From assembly GCA_009617715.1 (NCBI GenBank), contig VTFK01000528.1, positions 62,001 through 126,000 on the forward strand: DNA of 64,000 nucleotides, written 5' to 3'. Source of the DNA: Plectrocnemia conspersa (taxonomy: Eukaryota > Arthropoda > Insecta > Trichoptera > Polycentropodidae). Each line of letters opens with the position of its first letter. Within the stretch, counting starts at the first letter, position 1. The notes below the pieces were generated by a model that saw only the letters and a list, made by a program, of their open reading frames with translations, was not told the DNA's origin and searched no databases. Shown here in pieces: positions 48,642 through 64,000 of this stretch. The position numbers were made by a program, and so were the translations under genes.

Positions 48642-48978
48642 ACCTGGAATGTGGAAACAATGTTACAACCAGAAAATATGCAAAACTCAAGATAGATCCA
48701 GTACACTTGCAAGAAATAAGGTGGAAAGAAGCAGGACAAATAAACAAACTTAATTACACCTTTTACTGCAGTGGGTCAACCAAGAGGACACAACGAAGTA
48801 CAGAATTTATCATTGTCACTGGTAAAACTACCAAATTAGTTCTAGGAATCAGACCAAACCAATCAACAACAAATTAGCTAGATTACGACTGAAAAACTAT
48901 AAAAATGAATATAACTTTAGTCAATGCAGATGCTCTTACAGTAGAAGCATCTGCTTTGACTAAAGAATTATACTAAAT
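48642..48978 (+). pseudogene. RTE-type LINE endonuclease fragment
   Basis: Plus-strand frames read TWNVETMLQPE (48642 on), LQEIRWKEAGQINKLNYTFY (from 48707), CSGSTKRTQ, FIIVTGKTTKLVLGIRPNQS, ARLRLKNYK, and finally NITLVNADALTVEASALTKE. These match, in order, the apurinic-type endonuclease of RTE-like LINEs (TWNVRTLLQ; LQEIRW with the catalytic Glu; YTFYYSG; GFIV; LGFxPxNERL; ARLRLK; NITLVNAHAPTEEK). Frame changes occur after QPE and around the ARLRLK block, and HAPTEEK has become DALTVEAS. The reverse transcriptase does not follow. A hairpin lies in its last part. Confidence 0.75.
48915..48965. repeat. 20-bp hairpin inside the LINE endonuclease fragment
   Basis: CTTTAGTCAATGCAGATGCT (48915-48934) and AGCATCTGCTTTGACTAAAG (48946-48965) are reverse complements except for one position, with an 11-base loop. 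Weak pairing continues outward (ATATAA against TTATA). It looks like a small-RNA precursor but overlaps decayed LINE coding sequence. Confidence 0.85.
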
Positions 48979-49179
48979 ACATACGATATTTTTACCTATC
49001 TTTATATTATATTCAATTAATCTACAACTTTACCATTATTACTTATGCAATAAATTAAAATGTTTGTAAATACATGTATCTTACATTTTTTTATATTAGT
49101 AATTATATCAATTATATATATTATAAGCAACCATGGTCTTAATTTCAACCCTTTTTAAAATTTGAGTCAAAAGCAATAC

Positions 49180-49760
49180 AAAAACGTGGTCGCCGTCGTA
49201 GTGTGAACGATCGTTCAGGCTGATAGCTTCAACATAAAAATGGTGGTTTTCGTGTAATAGTTACAGCAAGTAAAGCTGCTAGGCTTTGTGTAAAAGTCAT
49301 TGTAAAGTCTACGAGGTGAGAGTTGAAAACAAGCCAGTGCCCTACTCGCAGGTGGATCGTTTCAGCGTGAAAAGACCCAAACACGCATACCATCAATCAA
49401 CCGTGAGAGAAGTTGCGCAAAGCCCTAATGACGCCCAGACCAAGGTCGCCGAAGGCCCTTCGCACACGTTTATTGTAATGATCGCGATCATTAATCATAA
49501 GGGCGACCCGTATCAATCTCGCCCAAGGGTGGTCGGTTGGATGGTTTGGGAACCCGCCACCCCGGACACATCCGTCCTTAGCACTTTTGCGGCGGATCGA
49601 TACCGCAAGCTTTCCGTTTTGCTGCGTCATAAATCAAAATGTTTTTGACACGCTTTAATAAACAATTATGGCGTTACTGCTGTTATGGCGCTGCTCTAAG
49701 GGCAAAGGGCGGCTAATTTCTCTTGCTGCGCAGATTAATGCGAGCTTGGAACGCAGCCAG
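49180..49760. other. GC island, unassigned
   Basis: Clearly GC-richer than both flanks. A plus frame of 120 codons begins at TTG, and a 77-codon minus frame overlaps it; neither has a recognised motif. TAATGATCGCGATCATTA at 49476-49493 is a perfect 18-bp palindrome. Possible exon or regulatory island. Confidence 0.3.
49476..49493. repeat. perfect 18-bp palindrome
   Basis: TAATGATCGCGATCATTA reads the same on both strands. It could be a dimeric factor site; no partner feature is visible. Confidence 0.85.
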
Positions 49761-49764
49761 TTGT

Positions 49765-53790
<4,026 letters not shown>

Positions 53791-53804
53791 TAAATTAAAG
53801 AAGC

Positions 53805-54010
53805 GGCCGCCGTAAAATGTTCAATCTAGTTGGCAGCCCTAGTTTTTCGCAACACTGGGAAAGGGAAGAGTCGGCCGAGTCCATTTCGGCAGACCGTGAC
53901 GGCGCGTGACGTCACCGAGACGGTATGACGTCACGGCGCGCCCTTCCTGCTGCCTTCCCTGTGTTGTACAGCTGAGATGGCTCGGATTTATACCCAAGGT
54001 CGTTTAGCAC
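53805..54010. promoter_or_regulatory. GC island with two CRE palindromes
   Basis: GC-rich island carrying TGACGTCA at 53907-53914 and 53926-53933, 19 bp apart, within a larger imperfect inverted arrangement (GGCGCGTGACGTCA … TGACGTCACGGCGCG). A plus ATG frame at 53818 begins MFNLVGSPSFSQHWEREESA and stops within the CRE region. A minus ATG frame begins MDSADSSLSQCCEKLGLPTR and is also short. CRE pairs in a CpG-rich island fit a CREB-responsive promoter, but no gene is identified. Confidence 0.35.
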
Positions 54011-54014
54011 GGAA

Positions 54015-57000
54015 ATGTGAACACTTTATTGGACGACGTTATCGCAGAATGCCTAGTGTTTGTTATATCACTGTTCAATATACAATATTTGATGGGGTAT
54101 ACCTTCTCATAGGACTCATTATTTAATAATCGAAAACACAAAGCTCGCGTGTGCCTAAAACTTTATTGGCAAACATGATGCAAATATGTTTCGCTTAAAA
54201 ACATGCTTTGAATTTAAAATAATCGAGAGTGAGAGTTATATTCATTAAATTAGACAATATTAAATCATTTTGAACAAACAATCTTAGAAAAAAAATAATT
54301 AACTATCATTATTATTTCACTCTATGTGTGCTTATTAAATGTATTATTTTAATTATTTTCACTAAACGGCTATTTCATCCATAAAAAGTAATTAATTCTG
54401 CGACAAACATGTTGACAATTAATCATAAATTCACAGATCTCTTGCGGTGCTTGAGGTTAAAACTAATGGTTCGCAATTAACTACGATTAGTGGCAGTAAT
54501 CAGGGATGTATTTAATCACAAGAATATTTATTGCTAGGGACTAAAACTATCATATATTAATCATGACATATTTATATTGCATATATACTATAATTCCTAG
54601 TATCTGTCTTACTAAAATGGGATTGGAACACATTAATAGTATGCTTTTATAAAATAATGTTATTTCTAGGTCGAAGAGCTTTTTTAAATAATATTTTGTA
54701 GGTACTTGAATAACTTCTCAACTCAATTTCTCGATTTGAGAGATAATGTTATTTAGTTCAGTTTTTAAATAATATGAATCTGAATAGATTAACTCATAAC
54801 ATACACTCATTATTAAAATCTTTTCTATTATGCTGTTAAAAATGTTTTATTTATGAAAATAAAATATAGAAAACTCTTAAGATAATAAGTTTATTTCCAG
54901 AGCTTTGATGCTTTTAAAAGATTTGCTTTTTTACTTTAGGAGACATGATAATACATCCAAAACATTCTTATGTGATGGTAGATAACAATTAATTAAAATA
55001 AAATTATTGCTTATTGCGTAATTAGATAATATAGGCTTCTCAAATATCAAGTTAAACTCTTTATGCTTTAAGATGACTAATTAGATGGACCAGATTCAGC
55101 GATAGTTACTTAAACTTTTTACGAGTTCAAGCGGAACTCTTGTATATTACTCTACAGTCCATCCAAGATATGAACGCTCATCGTCACAGTATTGGTGAGA
55201 AAATATAATAGGGTGACCATGTGAAATTACAAGTGCAATTCATTTTTTTTTTTTTAATTTAATTTGTTGAGGAAAGTGTAAAATATCACTTTCATACTTA
55301 TTTATATACATATTTAACTCAAAGACATGAGAGCAGTTTTGGTATTACTCTCCAGGTTGAATATCTGTTCAATATAATATTTTTTAAAATACCGATAGAA
55401 TATTACATGAATTGTTTTATTGATTACAAAATACCACAACATGACAATAATTTATAATAAAAATATAACACATTATAATTTTTAATTCAATTTCCAACGC
55501 ATGGTCATCCTACCCTGATTTAATAATGGTAACATTCTCGTATCGGTGTAAACAATTCGCGGAAAACTGTGTATGTATGCATGCATGCGTACACGCACCC
55601 TTATTTCCAACACAATGATGATGAGCGCTAACATATTGGATGGACTATACGCCTTCGTCACGTCGGTGTTATCAAAGTGCTGCTTAGTTTTGGCCATAGT
55701 AAATTAATAGGCACCTACATTTTAATTGATAAGTTAATGAAATTATATTTATACTTGTGAAAATTGCGAAACGTCTAATGGCTGTTCAAACCAAAACATA
55801 ACTAAAGCGAATTAAACCTAACTTTTTAAGTATGGTTTATATTTAAACAGTAAATATACGTTTTGTAACTGTTAAATTAACTCTTACAAAAAATATAGCA
55901 TATATATATTTTTCATACATTTGATTATAAATTTTATTTAAGCTAGTAGATGTACGAGTATGAATACTAAAAAATACTCATTCACTGTAACATACACATA
56001 TATTATGCAATAATGTAAACGAACTAACTTTTATAAACATTTCGGTACATTTTCTTAGTTGAAATTCACCGCACAACTAGCAAAATTTACTAAGGTCAAA
56101 ACGCACATTGCCCCAGCAAATATTTAACATAAGTTGCCATTAAAGTCCCCTTCGCAAGTTTCTGATTTGGGCTTTCAAAGGACCTCGCATTAATTTCGGT
56201 GTAACAAAAAATGTCTTTAGCACTCGAAGTACGGTTTCCCGAAAGAATTTTCAATTTAACTTCAAAATTGAACAATCTAACTTCGGAGATGGATCGCTGG
56301 TAATTAATCTTTCTTAGTCATAGGCAAAGTTAGTGTAAATATTTACAATGTTACATAGAGCTTTTAAACACAAAGCAGCGGTCATTATTTTCGATCAGAT
56401 GAAGGGGAAAAGCTTTGACGATAAGCTTTCAAAAACAATTATCTTTTTTTGAGATTTGAATTGTAATGATGCTAAAATATAAACTATGGCTTCTTGGGGG
56501 ATTTCCGAGATTTAAATTAAGGCAAAGCTTTCATTGTTTTTTTTTTCTCAGTAGAAGAGAAAATAACCCAAACCACGACTTAAAGAATTTCCTTTGTTTC
56601 GACGTAATGATTTTTTTGCCTAACACATACATCCTGGATATATTTCGTATAAAACCTAAATGAAAAATATGTTTTTTGCTGTTCCTTTGTGTTTGATGTT
56701 ATATAAATTAATTAAGAACTTACGCTGAATGTACATATAACATTCAAACTTATTTATCATTTTTTTATTGAAAAATAAGCCTTTTAGTAAAAAAAAAAAA
56801 TCACAGCTGTAATATCATAAAATAAAAAGTTGAGAATATCCTAATAAAAATATAATATATGTATTTTATATTTAAAAATTCACACTATTAAAACAATTAT
56901 TATGGAACCTAATGCTGTATTTTAAAATAATATATATTTAAATAAATTAGTACATATATTTTTATTAAAAGCAGAATGAGCCAAAACTCAATAAATGTAT

Positions 57001-58440
57001 ACTATTAGGGGTTATATTTCATATAACTAACCAAGCTTTGACATGTCTATTCATATTTTACTTCTGTAACATTAATAAAATTGTGTCACCCTAGCAATTG
57101 ATTTTTGTCGGCCATCTTTGATATTTACTTTACACGTAGTGCGTTGACAATTTTCGAAACAAAGTTTATATATCCTCCGACCTTTTTCGAATGTTTATGT
57201 TACAGTAAGTACGTACGTTGGAGTATTATTTATCCAATTTTCGATCAAACTCGCACACGCCTAAGCAAACAAAGCCGAATTCGCAGGTTGTGGCCCATTA
57301 GGGTTAAACTCGCTCCGATGGTGTCATTAGTTTAATGGGAATTCGCTTTTGTGGGGTGGTTTAATCGTATATGAAAATAAAGACAGAAATCTGTAACCTC
57401 CAGAGTGTTGTTACCTCACCATGCAAAAGCAGTTATATTCGCGATAATGTCAAATGTTAAGTGACAATAATATTAAGTCTGAACTCGCGTTTTTTTGCAT
57501 TGCGAAGTGTTAAGCTATTCACAATTTATTTAATGGTAGTCAATATTATTGTTCTGATTTTTTTAAGTGAGGATAATGATTCAATCTCTTTATAATTAGT
57601 ATTCTTTAAAACCCTCAGGTCTGGCGTTTTCGACTGTCGTCTTAAATTGTTTTTTCATAAATGGCTTTTTAAACAAAGAAAATACAGAGAGACAGCACTT
57701 TATAGACTTTCATAATGAAATTTAGAGTTTATTTTCACACTGCATAAATTATCTCAGATACTTGTATAAGCAAGTCGCAAATATACATAATTGAAAATAC
57801 AAAAGGTATTTACAATTTCAACATTAAAATTTAATATTATATTTATAACAGCTAATATATATAGTCTGGAATTGCTTCATCAATGTAAATACTAAAATGA
57901 TTTTTCGCTTTTTTACTGGTAGTAAAAGTTAACTGAAGTTTTTATATATGGCGTTACAATTTACAATAAAACAATAAAAAACTTATTTTTATTTATTATA
58001 AAACTCATTTTTATTTAAATTGTCTTAGAAGATGACTGCGAATGTTGCGAATGGAATGGTTTATTTCTGCCTGAATTTTTTAATTTTAGTATTTGTGAAA
58101 TAACGCATACGCATTAAATAAACAAAATAATCATAACGATCCGTCTCTTACACAAAATAAATTGAGTTAAATTTTTATCTATACTATTTAACCTAAAAAT
58201 ATTCAATATTTATAACTTGATTTTAGTTCATTAAAGATGGCTAACCCTTGTTTTAAAAATTATTGAAATTCCGAAATTCTGCTTTATCATTAACTCGGCC
58301 TTCATTTATTTATAATCAAGCATCTTTACGCCAGGCACTCGTCAGTAAATTAAAAATCATTTCAGATGTTGCATTTTAATGTGGAATAATGAAAATGTAT
58401 TCGATACTTTTTTAAATTGTGAAGAACATTTTTTTTAATA
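54015..58440. other. AT-rich noncoding stretch
   Basis: Contains several frames of 65-76 codons without recognised motifs (for example minus 55482-55697, beginning MAKTKQHFDNTDVTKAYSPS). No repeats or transposon ends stood out. Confidence 0.4.
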
Positions 58441-58487
58441 AAACCGTTGTGTGATCAAACCCTTCGTCACACGGTAATGTCAACTTT

Positions 58488-58706
58488 TCATGGCGTAAGC
58501 TTCGGCGCGCACACTCTGAACGTTTGGAGACTGAGTGGACAGTGGGGCATATGACTATTACGCAGACGCTTACGTCTGAAAATCCCCGAGCGGCTCGAGG
58601 ATTCCCCGACATGGAACGCGTCTCCAACCATTAGCGTGAAACTCACTACAAAAATGGCGAAATTCATACATATTAGGAGTAAAATACATTTCATAACAGC
58701 ATCCAT
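58488..58706 (-). CDS. candidate secreted-peptide exon, unidentified
   Basis: A 72-codon minus-strand frame starts at a true ATG (58704-58706) with a second in-frame ATG four codons on. It begins MDAVMKCILLLICMNFAIFV followed by VSFTLMVGDAFHVGESSSRS, a hydrophobic N-terminus typical of a signal peptide. GIFRRKRLRNSH then holds a basic RRKR run like a proprotein cleavage site. CAGAC|GTAAGC inside the frame, just before the basic run ends, is a good splice-donor match, so the coding part may stop there. The area is GC-richer than its flanks. I recognise no family. A neuropeptide or other small secreted product is only a guess. Confidence 0.3.
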   Translation of the reverse strand: MDAVMKCILLLICMNFAIFVVSFTLMVGDAFHVGESSSRSGIFRRKRLRNSHMPHCPLSLQTFRVCAPKLTP

Positions 58707-58709
58707 TAA

Positions 58710-61700
58710 TTTTTACGCCATTATGTTATTATTTTACAGCAAAAATCTGTTAATTTTTTACTTGCGTAACATTTAAATGCTTATGTGGGACGCGGGACAA
58801 ATCACTCTTGTGCGGGACTGTTTTGCGTATTATTTATGTTTATTATCATCGCGTTGTTGTATTCAATAGGTATTTAATTAAATTAATTTGGATTTTAAAG
58901 TACGTATTTTAATTTTAATATGTTTTTTCTAATTCTCATATTTTTATTAATATAGTATTCTAATGTACCATGAACGCGATATAATCGCTTTTCTCTAAAC
59001 TATATTTTTAAAGTAACTTGAACAAGGAGACGTAAGTTCTGTTTTCTTTTTGTTTTGTGTTGTAAGATATGCTTTCACTAAAGCTTGTGAAATTATATTT
59101 ATACTTGTAAAAATATAACTTCAATTAAAAATACATATTCACTGTAACATACGACCTAGCACGGCTGTAATATATCACTTATATCAGACATTTTCAAGGT
59201 ATTTTAAATTGAAAGTAACAATAAATTATTTATAAAAATAATAATACCAATCGATTTTTGCAAACACATAGGTTGGCGCAAATATAGATAAAAAATATAT
59301 ATGTAGCAAAAACTAAATAAATTCTCGTATATATACTACGTATATATTAAATTAAACGTTTCCTCTATAAATGAGAAAACACTATTAGCATAATGGAACA
59401 AAATGCGATTAAATAAGTTTCCAAGATTTCTAATTAATATAAAGCATTGGGCGTAGTTAAGTTTGCTAACTGCACGACGTTGCTGAAAAGTTTTTCTGCC
59501 AATTTTTAAAATAACAAATTAAATTAAAACTGTTATTTTAATAAATCAAATAATTTTACAAGCTATATTATTTTATTATAAAAATATTTTTTTATATTAC
59601 GGATTAATGTATTATTTCTGTGTTTAAAATTTAACTAAATTTTTAAACCTATTGTAATAGGAAGGTGAGGTCTTAATTTTCGCAAAGTTGGTGAAGCGCC
59701 AAATTAATTCCGTTTATGAACACTAATGGTTGGCGAAATTGAACCAATTATATTTTTATTTTACGAAAGCTTCCGGGACTTGAGTTTTGGAGATACTCGT
59801 GAAAGCTATATCATTATAAAATATATACTCCTCTAATTTAACGGTAGAATTCACAATTTTCATGTTTCATTGCAAAGATATAAGTACATGAAACTAAAGA
59901 TTTTAATTTACATTTAAATAGCAAAACAAATAAGGTTATTAATTATTTGTAATAAGAACACATAACGTATTGTATTGATTATATTTAAACAATATACACG
60001 TAATCAACGAGTATTTCTGATTTAATTAAGTATGTTAGAGTGGTTTCAAGTATAATTTTAAAAATAGAAAACAATAAGTAAATATAGAATACATTAATCC
60101 TAGCAAAAGCTTTAAGCGAAACAATAAGGAAATAAATAGGAGGCAAAAATTAAACAAAAATATTGTACCGTATAGTTAGTTACATAAATATATTAAATAT
60201 AGTAAAGATAGTCATAAAAGTAGTTCCTCAGTTCATTATGTGTAGATATCTCAGAATATAAACAATATCAGAATAAAATAAAAATAATTATTGCTAAATA
60301 ATACATATATGTATGCATGTACATATATGGTAAGTTATTTTAATTACTAGAATCTTATCTGAAAGATTCCATGGTATCTTTTTACAAGCTACTACTTATG
60401 CTTTAGTCTACAGTCGTCTTACATTACAATTATGTGTGTAATTTAAACTGAGAAATTTAAGTGTGTCAACCGAGTAAAATAATAATATTCGTATATTATG
60501 ATCTAACAAGATTTGTAACAAACAATCTTTAAAATGAAAGGTTTTTATATTCAGCGACTTTGAGAAGCACTTTGCTTAAAACAACATTAACAAAGCTTTT
60601 ACGTTGTTTTATATCACAAATAATAATAACGCAATATGTAGCTTAACCATTATTCAAAATATACTTAAAATATATTGGCCCCGTATGGTCGTAAATTTAC
60701 TTTGCATTTATATTGAATTTGACACGTAACAGCTCCATTTCGATATTACTTCAGAGATCAAAGCAACCATTGAGGGCTATGTTGTCATTTATTTTTTACA
60801 TTTACGCAGTGTAAGTACTCATTTTCATCATCGTATCATATAACCAATTCGATTTTTTGTACCTTATGGCAACGCTCTTCACAGAAGCACTTAAGCTCAT
60901 TAAATAGGTTTTTTTGGAACATTCCAAGAAAACTGTCAAATTGGCTTGGATATTATTAAAACTGAACGGCTGATTATGTTTATTAAACATCGGTGGCTCT
61001 AAATGTGCGAATGAAAAAGAAGCCATAACATTTGCTATTTATCAAAGCAGAGTTTGTGAAGCCTACTGAAGCCTAAGAACCATTGATCGATTTAAATATC
61101 TATTTTTTTCTTCTCCAAATAGAGAGATACATTTTTAAAGAACATAAAGTAATTTAGTTCAATTTGTTTATTTTTGTAAAATGAAAGAGTAATGTTGTAT
61201 TTTATAAAATCTGACCATATATTATAAGAGCAATAGATATTTAAAGAACATATGATAATTTGGTTCTATTAACATATGATAATCTACATTCGATTTTACC
61301 AAGAATGCGTTAGTGGTAGGAATACAATGTTATTGGTAAAATCAGGGCTCAGTTTCGATTATTTTTAAAACCCAATCAGTAAACACACGACACATGATAA
61401 TCAGTAAGCTCCTATTATTTTGGTAACTAATTAATGTAGTGATAGAAGTCTTGACATAAAATACAAAATGGTTGTAGTAATGTTTTATATATTATTAACT
61501 ATAAAATGTGGGTAGGATTTTCTAGGTCTGAGGTACCTGTTAGCGAAAATATGCAATTGCTAGTCATTGATTTACGTAACTGATCCATCTTGCTGTTATT
61601 ATAATTATAACGCCTCTATGACCTTTGAGAGTCAAACCAATCTCACTCAGACTGAAAAAGTAGATTTAAAGTCCCACTACGTTTGTTTACCATCATAACC

Positions 61701-62405
61701 TATAACGTAAACTTGTCGAAGTAAACATACATTACCTATGCCATTTGTTTTTTTAGTAAATCGCAAAAGCGTGAAAAAAACATTAAATCTCTCACATACA
61801 AAAAGTAAAACTCAAATATTTACTCAACATTTCGGCCAATCGTGACGTTCTCGGCCGCAAAATGAACGATTACATTAGTTGCTCGTCAATGTCGTGCACA
61901 AACAACAAAGTGCTGCCATCAATAATATATTATTAAAATCAAACGAACATGAGTACGACAAAAAAGTCGCCAGCTGTCTCGTAAAGCAAAGGAAGTAACG
62001 AAGCGAATTGAAAAGATAGGAATTTATTGTAGAATAATTTATCCGGAAGGCTCAAAGGGAATTTGGATAATTTCAAGGCAGGGTCGAAAAGCTAAGTTAG
62101 GTAAAATAAATCCATATATGTATGTATTGCTTTAAAAGCACCGTTTCCTATATTTGTTTTGCCTTTATTTCTCAAATTAATTTATAAATACAACCATTTA
62201 CTATAAAGAAAAACATGTGTACTAAAACAGAAAAATCTTAATGCTGAGCTTGGGCGTCATAAAAATTGAACAGCTCAATATATTTAAAACTTTAAGATTA
62301 ACGCATCAATTTTTAACTCGTAACATAATTTCCATATACATATTAACTAGCACAATAAGTCGATGACTAATAGATAAAAAAAACCTGGATTCGAATCCCA
62401 TTTAA
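58710..62405. other. AT-rich noncoding stretch
   Basis: No recognised gene. A minus-strand ATG frame at 60802-61026 (MASFSFAHLEPPMFNKHNQP…, 74 codons) has no match I can name. A CATATATGTATGCATGTACATATATG patch lies near 60304. Confidence 0.4.
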
Positions 62406-62409
62406 TGTT

Positions 62410-62712
62410 TTTTAATCTTAATCGTGTCTGTTCCGTCTTTGAGATATCTGCAGTATACAAAATATAAGACTGGTCCAAGCACGCATCCCTAAGGGACACC
62501 AAAATTTATGGAGAAAAAATGTTCGTTCTTCCCCATATTTAACTAAAAAATACCGAATGGTAATGAATGACTTCATTATTATGAAGAAGTGATGAGGAAA
62601 ATTAAATTTTATTACGTATGTATATTAATCCCTCATGTCAAACCTTATCAAATGCTAGACAGATGCCAAAAATGCTTCAAAACAGTATGGATTTTTCAGT
62701 TCTTCAGATATT
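62410..62712 (-). pseudogene. Jockey-type LINE reverse transcriptase fragment
   Basis: The minus strand reads LAFDKV*HEGLIY (AFDKV at 62641-62655), HHFFIIMKSFITIRYFLVKY with GEERT in a second frame, then NFGVP*GCVLGPVLYFVY (GVP*GCVLGP at 62471-62500). These match Jockey-clade RT: QAFDKVWHEGLIYKL, SYxxNRxFxVKYGEE, and the NSGVPQGSVLGPxLYxxYTADL block. W and Q codons have become stops and at least one frame change is present. The catalytic FADD block is not recovered, and upstream sequence (higher coordinates) is unrecognisable. Confidence 0.75.
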
Positions 62713-62719
62713 TTATTGA

Positions 62720-64000
62720 GTATTTCTCTTTGAAGGATGTGTTTTTTATGTAGTGATTTTTTTTTATAATATGTTTATACTTCATTTCTATGAAGTCGTG
62801 AACCCTAGCGACGCGGAAAGGTGAAACATAGCTGACCCACAGAGTAAACCGCACTTTAAAGGGCGTCAAAATAAAATCGAACCTCAATATTTATTCGCGA
62901 CCTTCAACTCTGAACTTTATTCGATCGTAAAGGTCACATTTATTGTATACATTAAATATAATACTGCATACATAACGTATAGTATAAATATATGGTCCGA
63001 ATCACAATATATATGCTGGTATTCGAATTCGTCTCTCGTAATCGATCATCCCTGCCAAAGCCTTTATCCGTGAAATTGTTTGCTCAGGGAATCCGGGGTA
63101 ATGCCTCCGAAAACAGCCACTTGGCTTACTGGTCGTTTCCTAAAATAAAAACCAACGTTGTAACGTACCAGTTGACCTTGCGAAGAAATAAGGTTGCCTC
63201 AATCACTTAGCAACGATCGTGAAAGATTCATTAACGTTACGATGCGAATCTTTCACGGCGACATATTTTTTTGACGGTCGATTGTCTTTGTAACAAAACA
63301 TGGGTGTGACAGTCATATTAAAGAATATATTTTTATTGTTCTTTATCTCTTTTATAAATTCTTACTTATTTTGCATTCTTTATATATTTTATTGCTATTT
63401 ATGTTGAATTCATAAACACTAAATTTATGTAACAAAATATTTTTTTAAAGCTCTAAGAAGATTTCCTCTATGTTTATATATGTGGTCTGCATCTTGTTCC
63501 TATATTTAAAAAAAACTTACTAAATATCCTTGTCTACTGAAATCGAGCAGTAATTGAGCATTTAGATCATTAAAAAAATTACAAATGCTACTTAAACGAG
63601 GCAATTTGTGTTCTTTGATGATTTTCGAAAATCATAAAAAAGGGAATAGAAGCTAATATATTAAGATATAAAATTTTATTGTTTGCAAATGTACGAGCGA
63701 AGCTTAATAAAAAAAGCTGCACTGCATCATATTTTTTTTTATATTTATTTAAAAGTATATTTATTAACGGCAGTAAATTATTTGTTAATAACAATATTCT
63801 TAAAATATGTATATCATACGAAACGGGGTACAAAATGACCAATAAAACATTTTATTTTTTTATATATTTTTAAATTAATAATAGAGAAATAGTTAATATA
63901 GATGATTTATCTAAACCTAATTCTTATCTTCTTTAAAACATTTATTTATAAAACGACCAGTATTATTTATTTTAAAAATTACTTATTCTCTTCTTAAATA
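62720..64000. other. noncoding stretch with a hairpin
   Basis: A 72-codon plus ATG frame at 62992-63210 (starts MVRITIYMLVFEFVSRNRSS) directly follows a TATAAATA (62983-62990). It has no recognised motif, and the TATA would be too close to that ATG. CGTGAAAGATTC (63218-63229) and GAATCTTTCACG (63246-63257) form a perfect 12-bp inverted repeat. The last 700 bp are A/T-rich and empty. Confidence 0.4.

Noticed and set aside
49286..49648. 120-codon plus frame as a gene
   Set aside because: Begins at TTG, overlaps an equally open minus frame, and shows no known domain; composition explains it.
60802..61026. 74-codon minus frame considered as a Tc1-like transposase end
   Set aside because: The resemblance was loose, with no catalytic or DNA-binding motif and no terminal repeats.
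62384..62402. GGATTCGAATCCC resembling a tRNA T-arm (B box)
   Set aside because: No A box, acceptor pairing or anticodon arm in the 80 bases upstream.

Overview
This window looks like AT-rich nuclear DNA from an arthropod, most likely an insect. I base this on the strongly A/T-biased, stop-rich sequence with islands of higher GC, the absence of any bacterial gene layout, and the mix of decayed transposons (RTE-type and Jockey-type LINEs, mariner, several hAT lineages). I cannot assign an order or species. I found no intact host gene, rRNA, tRNA, CRISPR array or intact transposase. Most of the 64 kb reads as intergenic or intronic sequence.

Layout. 0-12 kb is mostly featureless AT-rich DNA, with a GC-richer start (about 230-640) and a small perfect hairpin at 2540-2589. 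At 12.0-12.35 kb lies a decayed hAT transposase (KIAA1586/ZMYM6-like family). 14.24-17.06 kb is a hAT-type element with terminal inverted repeats and an 8-bp target duplication (7/8 match). It holds a roughly 350-bp-arm foldback, which in turn holds a 307-bp MITE and a 52-bp palindrome. 19.5-23.9 kb carries a CRE-containing diverged duplication, GC islands, a candidate exon at 22.76-22.89 kb and a 15-bp-period CGCG array at 23.77-23.85 kb. 24.8-25.4 kb is a Jockey-type reverse transcriptase relic. 27.4-27.6 kb is a hAT transposase relic, 28.0-28.3 kb a mariner relic, and 29.75-31.24 kb a minus-strand RTE-type LINE relic. A homeodomain/octamer-like site cluster lies at 31.98-32.13 kb.

37.59-38.71 kb is a clearly bounded, internally deleted hAT element with a perfect 8-bp target duplication and a recognisable transposase C-terminus. 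40.9-42.24 kb is a very diverged tandem repeat of about ten units of 103-140 bp. 43.0-43.4 and 53.8-54.0 kb are GC islands that each carry two perfect CRE palindromes 19-20 bp apart. 47.83-48.04 kb is a LINE 3' coding end, followed in the same orientation at 48.64-48.98 kb by a LINE endonuclease fragment containing a near-perfect hairpin. 58.5-58.7 kb (minus) has an ATG reading frame with a strong signal-peptide-like start. 62.4-62.7 kb is a second Jockey-type relic.

Functionally the window is a record of transposon invasion and decay, plus a few possible promoters or exons of unidentified host genes. Protein-level calls were made by reading degenerate frames against remembered family motifs. 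Similarity searches would be needed to confirm them.
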